A stretch of 64,000 bases of DNA. Origin: Morchella semilibera. Its lineage: Eukaryota; Ascomycota; Pezizomycetes; Pezizales; Morchellaceae. Shown here piece after piece: positions 11,976-24,192 of the stretch. A program made the position numbers and the translations under genes. Every line of letters begins with the position of its first letter. The first letter of the stretch is position 1. The DNA lies in contig WBVU01000011.1 of NCBI GenBank assembly GCA_009192285.1, forward strand, positions 124,001 through 188,000, read 5' to 3'. A model generated the notes under the pieces. It was given only the letters and a program-made list of their open reading frames with translations. It ran no database searches and was not told the DNA's origin.

Positions 11976-12128
11976 TGTTTGTATGTAGGATGTAGCGGGG
12001 GATATATAGCTGGGTGCGGTGTGTTGAGCAATTGGTTGTTAGGTGAGGAGGGGGTAATGATATCTGGGCCGGAAGGTGGGAGCCGTGGGCCGCGGTTAAT
12101 CATGGGGTGTCACTCGGCTGGGCCGGGG

Positions 12129-12210
12129 GGTCTGCAGATTATTTTTTGTTTACTTCATTAATTACATGGGTCTGCAGATTATTGTTTTTATACCTCATGG
12201 TCTGCAGATT
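12129..12210. repeat. Three-copy imperfect tandem repeat
   Basis: The 14-mer GGTCTGCAGATTAT (third copy GGTCTGCAGATTTG) starts at 12129, 12169 and 12199. Copies one and two also share the following T-rich stretch and a TACTTCAT/TACCTCAT block. The spacing is 40 and 30 bp, so this is a degenerate minisatellite and not a simple repeat. Confidence 0.75.
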
Positions 12211-12859
12211 TGTGGTGCCGGATTCCCGGGTGGAATGATCTGTACCTACTATTCTATATTAGACCTACGGATTATATATACATCTACACATAGAGTACCT
12301 TGTAGCATAGAGCAGTACCAGTATACATACATATACATGAGTCTAGTTTCTGATTCGTCAAGGTACTCTACAGAGTAGGGATTAAATGCATACACACATA
12401 CACTGCACTGCGCTGCGCCGTTGGACCGCGCAAGAATGTAGGATCTGCCAAAATAGGTTTTGCTATAAGGGCCTCTTATGACAGGCTGGTCTGACACAGC
12501 TTGAACTGTTCCCGGGGTGCCTCTTTGAATGATAGGAATGAAAAAGTAGCTATGTGGTGCACAGATATTTCTTCATACAATTTTGACCATTCCTATCGCT
12601 GTACTTTTAGTTTCGTCTTTACCTATTGGGGGCCTCACAGCGGTGCTTGTACACATGATCGACGGCTTGTGGGAAGGGCGGGGGTCCCGATCGGAAACCT
12701 CGTGTGCTCAGAGTCCGGTGCACTACATACAGTATTATACAAGCCTAGCTGGTCCTTGAGTTACTACATGTGTACATTGTAGGGTAATGACAGAACCAAC
12801 ATTACAAGGCTGTAATGCACTAGATTCTGAGCCTCGTAGTTACATGTAGGAAGTAATTG

Positions 12860-12925
12860 CTTTTTTCTTTTTTCTTTTTTATTTGTTTGTTTGTGTATTT
12901 GTTTGTCTGTTTGTTTGTTTGGCAG
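12860..12925. repeat. TTTG/TTTC microsatellite
   Basis: A run of TTTTC units passes into TTTG units (GTTTGTTTGTTTGTGTATTT and on), with a few substitutions. It is non-coding on both strands apart from chance frames. Confidence 0.7.
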
Positions 12926-14098
12926 ACCCTGAGGATTTGCACTGGGCCGGGGGGGCACATGTGTTTGAACATCTCGGCCGAAGATACGCAGGGCTTACAC
13001 TACACTACTTACTCTCTCAGCACACATAACGTTATGTTGGTTTCCATCCCGCCACTCGCAGGCCCAACGAGAACGTTTGTCGTTAGCTAGAGCGCACAAG
13101 AAGCCCGCGCCTTGGGGTTACAGACTTGCTGGTTTGCCCCCACCTCGTCCCCCAATGCCAACATTCACGTACAGGCCATGGAGAGTGCAAGATTTCGTAC
13201 ATGAATAGCCTAACTCTGCCCGATTGGAAGGCCTGCGTGGATTCCCCACACCCCTCGCCACAAACGTCTAGTCTACAAAGTGTTGTGGTAAAGAAAGTAA
13301 GAGGAGGGGCCTCAGTGCCCTCTCATGCTTTCCCACCCCAATCCATGCAGGCAAAGGTTAATCCGGTGGTGGCGGTGGTGGTGGCGGTGGTGGTCAACTT
13401 GATACTTCTCGGGAGATTGTACTCGCAAGTATGATATTTATATCTTTCTTTTTGCATCACAAAAAGTCCACATGATAGCTCAAAGTCCCTCGTTGGCCAA
13501 AAGAAGAAAAAAAAAAAAAAAACTGGAACGGAGGACTTTACGGAGGACTTTGGAGCATGTCAATTTTAAAAAACTAAAATGAAAAAAGCAGGAAAACTGA
13601 ACAACTGAAAACAAGTCGCAAGTAAACATAAACCTCCCAACAAACTATCCTTCCATACCTTTCCTGTTACCCTTGTAACACCAATTTCAAAAACTCTTTC
13701 ATGTACATACATAAGAAAACAAAAACGAAAGAATACCAAATACTAACCCCGCCCCCATAGCCTCGTTCCTGGGCATAACCATATACCATATACCACGCCG
13801 CCAGCCGAATTGATTTAACCCACATACCCAAGCCCTAGCAATAGTCCCGTCATCGTCCGAATTTGCGAATTTAGGATGAAAAGAATGTTAAAAAGACAAA
13901 AGGAAAAAAAATCAGATACACCAGTAACCTAGACAAAGGAAAAAGTCCAATAAATCGGATGTAAGGGCCATGAAAGTAGGCCACAGTGAGTTGTGTGAGG
14001 GGGTTACAATAAGAAAAATATAAAGGAAAGATCTCAAAAGCGAGGAAGCCACCTGAAATAAGCAGAAAGCAAGGAAATACATTTATGAAAGTCCAAAC

Positions 14099-17000
14099 TC
14101 AAAGGTCCGCAGGGGCAGTCGCAACCAAGGCCGCAAACGTGCCAACACTCCCAATGATAGCACCCACAAGAACAGTTGCAGCAAACTTCGCGACCTGTCG
14201 ACAACTGCTACTTGTCTTCGACCTTTTCCTAGGGGGCTCGGAGTCAACTTCACCCTCTGTTCCTTCCGGTCTAATATCGGCCACAGAAACCTGCACTGCA
14301 GTATTCGCTGTTATCGCAGGAGCTTTCTTAGATTGATCTCCGCCCTCCGCGAGGACAACGGAGGGCGAAAGGGCCTGCTCCACAACCTCCTCTCTATTCC
14401 CCTCTTCCTGGTGCTCGAGATGGTAACCATCCTCATCGGGGTTATAAGTACATGTAGGAATGTCACCGTCGGTAGGGAAATTAATTTCTTGCAGCTCCTC
14501 CTGGGAAATGCTAGAAATGTCTTCGTACTTACGCTTCGACCCGGCAGCTGGAGAAGAAGGGTTAAGAATATCAGCCATAGAATTCTCTTTCCTAATTTGA
14601 GGAGACGAGACGTTGGCTGTGTTCTTAGGCAAAAGCTGTTCAGGTGTTTCAAAAAACGACCTAAAAGGAGCTCGCGCAGGGTAAAAGATACCAGACGCCA
14701 CTTGAGGTCTCGGGGTGACAGCGTTCTCGTTGACAAGATTGCTTATAGAGAACCCACGAGATTTGGTAAAATCACCCTTACCAGCCTCAGATGCACTTGT
14801 CCTTGCAAAATTTGAATTGTCGGAAGATGTAACAGAGGACGAAGCAATGTTGAAGGTCTTTTGAAGCATAGCAGGTGCCTCATCCATCCGGTATGAACCT
14901 CCATACTCGCTCAAATCCGTGCGAATATCATCATCCTGTTGTTCCTCAAACTCGGATTCAAGCTCATCCTCATATTCCTCATCAAACTCTTCTTCTATAT
15001 TTGTGTCTTCCATATCTTCTTCGCCCCCAGTTTCCGCATCCTGTTCCATATTTTCTTCCTCTTCATCATATTCACCGTCTTGGTCATTGCCGATCTCGTC
15101 CCAGCGTACTTCTGAATTCTCTTCATTATCGAAAGTCACATCGCACTCCGGCCACCAGTTTGGAAACCTAGATTCAAAAGCCTCCTTGTTTTTCTCAATA
15201 GCCGGTATGGCGTCTTCCGAGATCTTCTTTGCCTGAGAGGTTACGGTTGCCGGTGGAGATGGCATGGCCTCATTAGCCGTACTTTTTATTTGATTATATG
15301 GTTCAGGTTCCGATGTAACCGGGAATAAACATGCGGCTTCCTCCGGTGTCTCATTGCTCTTCGAACCATGTACCCAGGGAGCACCATCAACAATATAGGG
15401 CTGTACAGGTGATTTCGACCCCGAACGAATATTTTGAGAAAAGACGGAAGGAATTTCATTTGTGATTCGTGTGTCTCTTACCCGAGTGGCGTTGATTTCC
15501 CTGGCTTCAAAGTATTCTTTCTTGTGTTGGTCCATACTACAAAGTCCCACTTCAGGGAAATGAGGAAATTGTGGCTGGGACGGGTTCTTATCGCTCCCTA
15601 ACCAATGAATATGAGAAGCTCCAGAAGGAGTCTTTTTAATTATAGTCTCAGTGTGGATCTTCGAGAGCGGCGGGAGTTTAGCTGCCGAAGGTGATGTAGG
15701 TGCCTGCATTGCCGCAGCAGCAGCAGCAGCATGAGTTAACTCCTCAATAGAAGACCGGAAATTCGGTTTTGAGGGGACTGGTGCTAGAAGCGGGTCAAGG
15801 GGAGCAGCCGAAGTCTTACAAACCGCCGGAATAGTTGGGGATATCATGGACCTCGGTTCTATATGGGGGCGTGCGTCGGTAGCCCCGTAATAATTTGGCC
15901 AAAGATAAGATCCCCTCTTTTTTGCTTCGCCCTCGCCATTATCATTTTCTTCCCTTCCTCCCTCCTCCTCCTCCTCGTCCTCCTCGTCCTCCTCCTCGTC
16001 GTCCTCCTCCTCTTCGTCTTCGTCCTCCTCGTCTCTCTCTTCCTCTTCGTCGGAAGACATCTGTTCATCCTCCTCCTCGTCCTCGTCCTCGTCTTGTCCG
16101 GCGCTATCTTTGATATCCATAGGAACCAATTCTTCTTCCTCGTAGAACATCTCCACATCATCATCTTCGATGATAATAGGTTTCTTAGACTTTGATTCTG
16201 ATGAACTCTTAGGTTTGGTTGATGCTAAGAATGACTCCTTCGGAATAACTTCGACTTCAATGTCATACAGCGTCAGATTATAAGGATTCAAGCATTCAGA
16301 TAAATATTTGCTAGTGCTCTTCTTACCAGAGTTTTCATCCTTTTCGCTCGTGAAATGAGAATTAGAGTCTGCGGTTTTGTTCATCAAACTTCCAATGGAA
16401 ACTCTTTGGCCGGTAATTGTTCGCATTCCAGAAAACTCGTAATTAGGCTCGGGGACGTTTTCTTTTCTAGATGTCATCTCCTCTATTTTCCTCTTAAGCT
16501 GCTCCTCACGCTCCGAATCTTTTGTCAACGCATCAACTGACATATCTTTTGTACTCCGTTCGTGGCTAACCGGGATATCTTCATCTGCATAGTAAGGTGC
16601 CTTTGAGGTAGATGCTCCAACATATGCAGGCTTCACAGTTTGCGTTATGGGTGAACCAGCTATAGAACTAGGCGAAGAAGAGTCGCCAGAGGAAGAAGCC
16701 TTATCTTCATCCGAGGGTGGAAGATCTAGATAGGTCATTTCCGCATCCTCCTCCTCCTCCTCCTCCTCCTCCTCCTCTTCACCGTCTTCCTCTTCATCAA
16801 ATTCTTCACCGGAATACGTAAGATCCTCAGCAGTTACTCCGTAACCACGGATCTTGCCGGTTTCTGCTGAGCCCGCCGGTAATGTCTCGGGTGCCTTTGG
16901 TGGACTATTCGAATCATAAGTATTATTCTATCCACAATTTGGTTGGTTTGGGGGGGGGGGGGGTAACACTCACGACATGTCTTCCCACTCAATATCACAA

Positions 17001-17656
17001 CGAAACGTTTTTGGAGGAAAAACTTCGTCACCTCTTGTAACCTCACAGCCAAAAGTAACTTCAGTGCCTTGCCGTAGTTCTGCAGTTTCTTCTTCAACTA
17101 GCTGCAGTCCATTCACGAAAGTACCATGCATAGACTTGGTGTCTTTGATTATTATCTATTTATATTGTGAGTAACCAAATCCTCATTTAGGAGATATGCT
17201 AGGGGGTCGGGGGTTATTTCCAATGAGATCACTATTGGCTAATTTTAAAAAAATACGTAACGCGAGGAAGTGCGTGGCAACGGAATTAGGATGAGAAAAA
17301 AGAAATGGGCATTGGATTCTCAAGTTCAACAATTCAACTCTCAAACAAGTATAAAATACTACCTTCCGTTCTGGCCCCAAGATCAGTCGGACCTCAGCAT
17401 GTGCTCGGCTCATAACGGCCGATTCAAAGAAACCATTGTTACGGTCGGCAACCAAACCCTTCGATGTGTTTCTGCTACTCCTACCGATAGGTTGGATAGG
17501 TGATTCTGGCGACAAAATGATTGTTCGGGAGAAATCTGTGCCATTATTGGTAATAGTTGTGAATGTTGGGAAAGCACCTGGAGGTACTGATACAAGCTTC
17601 GATTGAGAGTTAGGGTGAGGATGCAAGTGGAGGTTAGCTATAAATGGTGTTAGCAT
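14099..17656 (-). CDS. FHA-domain protein with acidic tracts and C-terminal membrane anchor
   Basis: Three exons: 17363-17656, 16974-17155 and 14099-16904, about 1093 residues. The N-terminus is a forkhead-associated phosphothreonine-binding domain: IGRSS near residue 57, VMSRAHAEV near 81-89 and SMHGTFVNG near 106-114 are the conserved Gly-Arg, Ser-Arg-x-His and Asn-Gly blocks, and the last two are brought together only by splicing out the 207-bp first intron. The rest is disordered and very acidic, with a long Glu/Asp tract (about 16740-16790 and 15950-16090) and several NLS-like KR patches. The protein ends in a hydrophobic segment (FAATVLVGAIIGSVGTFAAL) eleven or so residues from the stop, the layout of a tail anchor. 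FHA plus tail anchor recalls the SLMAP/PRO45/Far9 group, but the FHA sequence is closer to uncharacterised fungal FHA proteins; role not assigned. A further upstream exon cannot be excluded. Confidence 0.82.
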
Positions 17657-20600
17657 TTTTACATGTAATTACTGAATAATACCCTAAGTATGAAGAGCTC
17701 CAGGGTATCTCATGAGGCAAAGAAAAAAAGACACGGTGATTTATCTATCTAAAAATTCTCTTTTTTATTTCTTTATTTCTCACTCTTCCTAATCTTAGCA
17801 CCTCTTCCTAAACTTACCTCTAAACATTTTGTCACAGTCTGGAGGGATCCCCAACGGTCTCGTCAAAGGAACTCAAACGAATAAGCGAAGGAGCCGATCT
17901 AATCCTCGGGTTATTGCTGTTAATACGAGAGTTGTTTATTCGGAACAGATTAGGTAGTTGAGAGAGAATAAACAGCACGATAGAAGTATGATGTCTATGG
18001 TTGTAAAACTTCGTGCGAAAGGCTACTCGAATTAAAAATTCCAGAACCTACAGTCAGAAAGGGACGAATCTCTTTGCAAGCCGGGTGGCTGGTTGTTATG
18101 AGGTTATGGACTGGAGCTGTTTTCTAGATAAGGTGGTATAGTTGGGGGGGGGCTAATTCTTGAAGGGCGAGATAGCTCTCGTAGAGCCAAACTTGACGTC
18201 TCGAACTCGATGAGTCCTCGAGTCCTCGGAAGCTTTTCTTTTCCAAGTTATTCACGATAGACTCCGCAACAAATCGCTTCTCTCAGATAGCTGGAGAGGA
18301 GAATAAAGCGGAGAAAGAGTAAGTTAGAGAGGAGAAAGGAAAGGAGGGGGAGCCAAACTCTCAAGGCGGGGGGGGGGGGGAGAAGAGTAACAACAGCAGC
18401 CCTCACATAACGTAACTGCGCACAGCACAAGATGGATTGAACGCCTCAATACTCATTATACCACACTAGTCTAAAAGAAGTCATTTTAGCGCCATTTGAG
18501 CCTCCCTAAGAGTCACCTCCTGTACCAAATTTACAAGGATTATCTACTGATTAACACCCTTATCGGATACGCGGCGGATAGAACACTAGCAGGCCTACAG
18601 CTGCGAAAGTGCAACATAAATAATTCCTTGAATGCGGACATTCCATGACAACTAGCAAAGGGAGAGAGCCCCTCAGTTCTGATTTCAATCCTGCCGCGGA
18701 CGGCGGGGTCATGTTGAGAGCTCTCACCACCCCCCCCCCCCCTCTCTCCTCCCGAAAGCAGAAGAAGCACAGTAAATAAATAAATAAATTTACCTACAGA
18801 GGGGTAAACTGGAAGAAACACACCCCACAAGGGATATCTTGTTACTAGACCCACCAAGCTCCTTTTTGTTCCTATTCGTATGGCACCTGACTGACTACCA
18901 TACCTAACTTATCCTTGTCCACGCCAGGCTCCAGCCTTCTGATGGGTGGTTACATACCTACAACCTACAGATTTTACGATCACGCTGCTCTTTCTCATTG
19001 AACTGAATCCTCCACATTAGCCTAGGTAGATACTATCTTCATAGGTAGAGCTACCTATAGATGGCTCGCACTCGGATTCACCCCTCTCCCCCGACTTCTT
19101 TGTTATCTTGATTGGACTTCAATAGGTATGTGCCATTTGCACCATATTGTCGACGATCGCGGCCGGCAGGAGGTCCACGACCATTCCGAAACCCCCCCCC
19201 ATACACAATTACAAATGCTCACGTGCCTTATCAGTCCCCACTATCAATCGTCCAACAGATTGAGATTTTTTGTCCTCTAACACTTAAGTATGTTGCTTTC
19301 TCTCGTAGGTATGTATCTATACTTGGAGGGGAGGCAGGTTGGATGTATACCTACTGGAAGGCATAAGCCGGCGGTGGCTTTTTGTCGTGAGACGATTGCC
19401 CTAGACTTGGAAGTGAGACGCCGTAGAGGCACTTACTTTACCAATCATAAAAAGGAATTTTTTTTATGTGTCTTCAATGTAATAAATAAGTGCTCAGCTC
19501 ACTTCCGTCATCGGTGATCTTCACTAAATTATTTCCTTCTGATTGAACATTCGTTCGCTCGTATACAGGTACACCCAGTTACTTTGTGAACCATTCCCTC
19601 AATAACATTATACTAATTCTACAAGATATGACCTATCAGGAATCCCATGGTTCAATTCACCCGAGTTTGAATGTATTTTAGATCATTGGCCCATTCAAGT
19701 AACCTGGCAGCCCGTTGCCCAATCGATAGTGGTTAGTATCATTGAGGTAATAAGTGCCGTGAGAACCACACACATAAATGGTTAGGTTGCAAGAATCGGC
19801 GAGAAGACGTAACCACTTCCGGGATTCTTGGTTGATTTGGCGTTCGCTCCGCCTCAGCTGTAAATCGACAGACAAGTGAAGCCTTTCCCTCAACCTATGT
19901 GGACATCCGTAGAGAGTCTTGCGGCCACGTTTTAAAATACACTTGTTGCCGCATGGGCTGGACTTGATCACAACAAACTCATAATCAGAATAGAATACGT
20001 ATGTCTGTATTTGTATTCAAATACTTTCCGGTATGTTGATTAGAGACTTCTAGTTAAGAGGAAGTCTGTGCATAAAACTGTTGGTTACATGTCATCTAGA
20101 CTCTTCTTGACTCTTCCAACACGCAATCAGACTCACCCTGAAAAGAAAGTGGATCATGAATCATTTCTCCCAACTTGACCAGTCAAGGAGCGAAGAGTTT
20201 CTACCTGAAGCTCCAGCGTCATCGGCAGACCTCGCTCGGATCCCCTGGAGCCTTGGAGCTCACCATAGAACCGAAACCCATCTATAACTACATTTCGCAG
20301 TTCTAACCCATTGCAAACCGTCTATCGTCATGGTCTGATTTTAAGGGAAGGAAAGGTTTTATAGCCAGTCAAGCTCCACTGCTTTAGAACCTTCCCTGAT
20401 TTACGGGACCGCATTGGCCGGTCCGCAGCCAAGGTCCTCTACGATATCATCCTACCGAACCTACACGAAAATCGAAATTTCGCGGAGACCATTAACTGGT
20501 TGAGCAAACAATCTGACCATATACACTATACCATGTAATTGCTTCTGGGTGCTAGCTTCATGGGTAGTATGCATATGGAATCGAACCAAAGTACAGTACA

Positions 20601-21011
20601 GACCATGGATAAGGAGAGGAGGGAATCGAAAGCTCAAAAGGTCAATTGGCACGACTCGGGATCTCTTAAGCGCTCGTCCATTTAAAAGGCTAGACGAGTG
20701 AGGGTCTGTGAACAAAGCAAAGCTAAAGAGGGCATTGCGAAGCATCAAGTCTAATAATATTCACTTCTCTTTTACTACAGTCCATGTTGTATCTAGTACA
20801 TTCAGGACTCGTAATAAGGATGTTCTACTTTTGGAGCGCGTAAAGTGCTCTTGCTCTATCAAAATCGCTTCCGAAATGCAATGGAAGTAAAAAAGCGGAC
20901 ACAAAACACCACCAGTCGAAACAGGATAACTATACCATATATGAAATCAGATGAAATCACCACTAAACAGGAATATCTCTTCTGACAAAAAGTCCTCTCC
21001 TCTGCGCAGAA
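17657..21011. other. Gene-poor interval, 3.4 kb
   Basis: Bounded by the start of the FHA gene and the stop of osh3, both minus strand. It holds a TACATGTA copy four bases upstream of the FHA start codon (17660), a G13 run (18368-18380), a C13 run (18730-18742) and CT/AG-rich patches. Open frames here are short and have no recognisable features. The right end must be the 3' UTR of osh3. Confidence 0.55.
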
Positions 21012-24000
21012 CTAAAATAATTCGGGCACATTCTTCCACTCTCCCTTAGCTCTTTGCTCCCAATAACCATCTTCCCCGGTTTTCATTTTCCATATTTCCT
21101 CATTCTCATACTCTCTCACTTTAGTAAACCACCTAGGTTGCCATTGTTCTCCATTATCTTCCATTTCCTTCCTACGTTGTCTTTGACCCTCCTCTAACCG
21201 CACCTTTTCTTCCTCTGCCTCATCCAATTTCCCTTCTTCCACCATTCTCTGGTCAGGCCGGAGGCGCGTATCAGTAATCGGAATACGCCCCTTTTCAATA
21301 GGTGTGATCTCGTTTAATGTAGCCGCAAAACGAGTGAACCCATAGCGCGTATTTGACGCTTCTACAAGTTCACCCACGCTCCAAACGACCTTATTATCTG
21401 GCTGCATTACAAGCTCCTCTGTCCATTTTCCAACCAGGGAGAGTGGATAAGGCTCTCCATCGACATTGAAAGCCTGTATAGTAAGATCTTCGCTTCTTCC
21501 AGCAAACATTCCTTTGTTCGCCTTGAAGGTGACGGTGGCCTTCTCACCAGTATTTTCGTGATGAATCGTCATGGTACCCACAGGCTCTACATATTTCTCC
21601 CCTGCAATGATGTTTCGAAGGAAGCTCGTTGCAATGGTCCAAGAATAAGAGTCTCCGGTGGTTGGGAAGTGAATCCGTACCCGACCAGACGTATTGAGTT
21701 CGGCAGATTTACCCCAAAACTTTTGGGTTGGCATCGGGCATTGGGTGAACGTCCATAGTTGAGATTCTGCATGACAGGCCATGATCACAGGCCGGTGACA
21801 GACCTTTTCAGCAATGAAACGAAAACCTAGAAATGAATTAGTTTTAACTTTTGTAGCACGACGAGAAACTACATACCTTTATCTTCCCGGACTAATTCAA
21901 ATGTCTCGCCTAACATTGGATTAAACGGTTTGCGAATCGAACGGTCTTTCACTCTGCTATTAGAGAACGAACTTGTCGCAAATGCAGCGACATACAGCAA
22001 TCTCTCGCCTTGTTCATTTGATACATTTATAGCTCGATCGAGCAGCTCTGAATACTCCAGTTGTTCTGCAAGTCTCTGTAAAAGGCTTGTAGGTTCGTTT
22101 GCTGACACCGGCATTGCAATCGTCGATAAATCCTTGCCCACATTTTTTCTCAAAAACCCAATTAAACTTGGAGGCAGAACTGTTGGAGGAGGGACCAACT
22201 CTCGTCTCTTGACTGGTTCACAAGGCAGGGGCTTTAAATTTCTAACGCCCCCTTCCTCCACAACATCTTGGGCCTCCTGGTCTATTTTTTCGCTGTCCCT
22301 TCTCTTATTGCCGTCAAAGCTGTCATCTTCTGCGTCGCTTTCGTCATCATCTGTTGCAGCCCCTTCGTCTTGTGCGCTCTCGTTCTGATCGTCGTTTAGC
22401 ATTACAACTTTCCCACGCTCCGCGTCATTCAAAGCATCTTCTGCATCAAAGAACTCATCGTCGCCATCAGATTCCATACCCATACTCATTCTAGACACTC
22501 TCTTAGACAATCGATGCGTCATAGGCGATGGAGCTCTGATGGTCGACATGCGATGCATATATCTCCGTTGTTTGTTCTCCGCCACTAACCGTGAAAAGTC
22601 TTCAACTACTGAATCTAATCCAGATAATATAGCTTTGAGATGTACACTCATATTCTCGCCGCGATGTAAAACCTCAGAAGATCCGTCCGGAGAGGTAGTT
22701 GCCATTGCAGCAGAACCTGTTAGACCAGCAACGGAACTCACCGACATGTTCCTCCCTACATCCCGGGGTTGTAGAGTGGTTGGGCTAGGTGCCCCTTGGC
22801 CTCCGTTACCTTTACGTTTCCAAAAAGGCCGGCGTTCTTCCATCGGTGATACCGACATAATTGAAGCTGCCGAACTAGCCAGACCCCCACCAGATGTACT
22901 TGGCCGGGGAGAACTGGGTTCTGGGGCCGTCGCAAGTCTTCGCACAGCATCCCGTATGCCTGAAACTCTCCCGACCAGAGCCTCCACATCTGCCCACCCC
23001 CCAGCTTCTAACTGTCCCCTAGGAATAGAATCCACCCTTTGTGGTTGTAAAGGTGGCACAGTATCCTCGTCGCCGGTAGTACCAGCTTTCAAAGCTTGTT
23101 GTGTAGCCCGTTCTAAGGCTGTCTTCCATCTTTCCCAGTCCTGTTCATCATTTGCCCTAAGATGCCAAACCTCTGCGCCTGAATCTATACAAATTTCCTT
23201 GTCATGCTGATTTGCGCTAGTCACCGCCAACGAGAGTGGTATTGCGCCACGGAGAGTCGAAGATTCGGGATTCAAATAGTAAGACAGCGTTGAGGAGGTG
23301 AAGTCAAGCGAGAAGAACCGGCGGGCATAACCTTGGTGCCTTTTACGTTTTCGCTTCTTGAGTACACCAGTCAGAAAGCCACTATTCGTTCCTCCATAGA
23401 CACTATCATTGCGGGGCTGCTGCATGATAGACATAGTTTCAACCGATGCATTCGAGCCAATCATAAGAGTCGGTGTGTTATTCAATGAGAGGGAGGTTGT
23501 AGACATCATTGCAGGGTTGGAGTCGTAATGATGGAGTGCATGGGAAGCTGGGGGTGCGGAATTCGATGGGTATGTGAGAAGTACAAGGGTGGCTTGCTTT
23601 GCGATTTGTTTCGAGAAAGTATTATCGAATACCTATATATTCTTGTTAAAGCTATTTCTAGATATTTAGTCAGAGAATCGGTGACATACAAGTGCATACA
23701 TTCCGCCCTCCTTCACCGCGTAAGTTCCTGTGGTAACCTTCTCGGCCTCACATTTTCCGTGCCAGTAGACATCAAGCAGTCCAGCTGTATGAAGTCTCTC
23801 GATACAATCACCTTCGTTACTTCTCCCCCTAGAGTTTGTAGGCCTGCGTTCTTTAGTCGAGATGGAAGTCTCATCAGAGCGCGCAGTAGAAGGTGGTTGG
23901 AGTGATGACGAAGAACCCTGACCCCCGGCCGTTGGATGTTTAAAGATTCCGAAGTTCCTGGGCAGCCCCTAGTTAGATAAAACTGTTATGGGGAGGTCAG

Positions 24001-24192
24001 CGAGGGATGAGAGTAACTAACAGCGACTTCTTCGACGGGTGTATACTCCAGGAGATTGTATAGTTCTTAGGACAATCCACCCAGCGAATAAAGTAGCTCT
24101 AAGTAACCACGGAAGCATCAGCAACGTGGTATCTCGGGGGAGCTGCTTAGCAAACTTACCTTACTAGGGACTTCAAGCTGTTCCATAGCCAT
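21012..24192 (-). CDS. osh3: Oxysterol-binding protein homologue, Osh3 type
   Basis: Five exons: 24160-24192, 24022-24098, 23690-23957, 21877-23632 and 21012-21826, 982 residues. Osh3 proteins sense or move sterol and PI4P at ER-plasma membrane contact sites. The product begins MAMEQLEVPSK and carries a GOLD-like domain spread over the first four exons (SYFIRWVDCPKNYTISWSIH, LNFGIFKHP, DVYWHGKCEAEKV, GGMYALVFDNTFSK), a PH domain at about residues 210-301, an FFAT motif EFFDAED at about 519-525 that would bind VAP/Scs2 in the ER, and a C-terminal lipid-binding ORD with NPMLGETFE, the fingerprint EKVCHRPVIMACHAES and SAELNTSG. The tiny first exon (11 codons) and the 77-nt second exon were recovered from the family pattern; all introns are GT-AG. 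The Cys in EKVCHRP replaces the Ser usual in the fingerprint. Confidence 0.93.

Larger units (their letters stand above)
11976..14098. other. Intergenic, 2.1 kb, with small repeats
   Basis: The hydrolase promoter lies at the left end. The remainder holds a three-copy imperfect repeat (12129-12210), a TTTG/TTTC-rich microsatellite (about 12860-12925), a TACATGTA copy (12841) and a GGTGGTGGC tract near 13363-13390. From about 13440 to 14098 the sequence becomes A-rich and is probably the 3' UTR of the FHA gene. No convincing coding exon is seen. Confidence 0.55.

Noticed and set aside
20578-20590. Possible tRNA box B (GGTTCGATTCC) on the minus strand
   Set aside because: No box A, acceptor stem or cloverleaf can be formed with the upstream bases.
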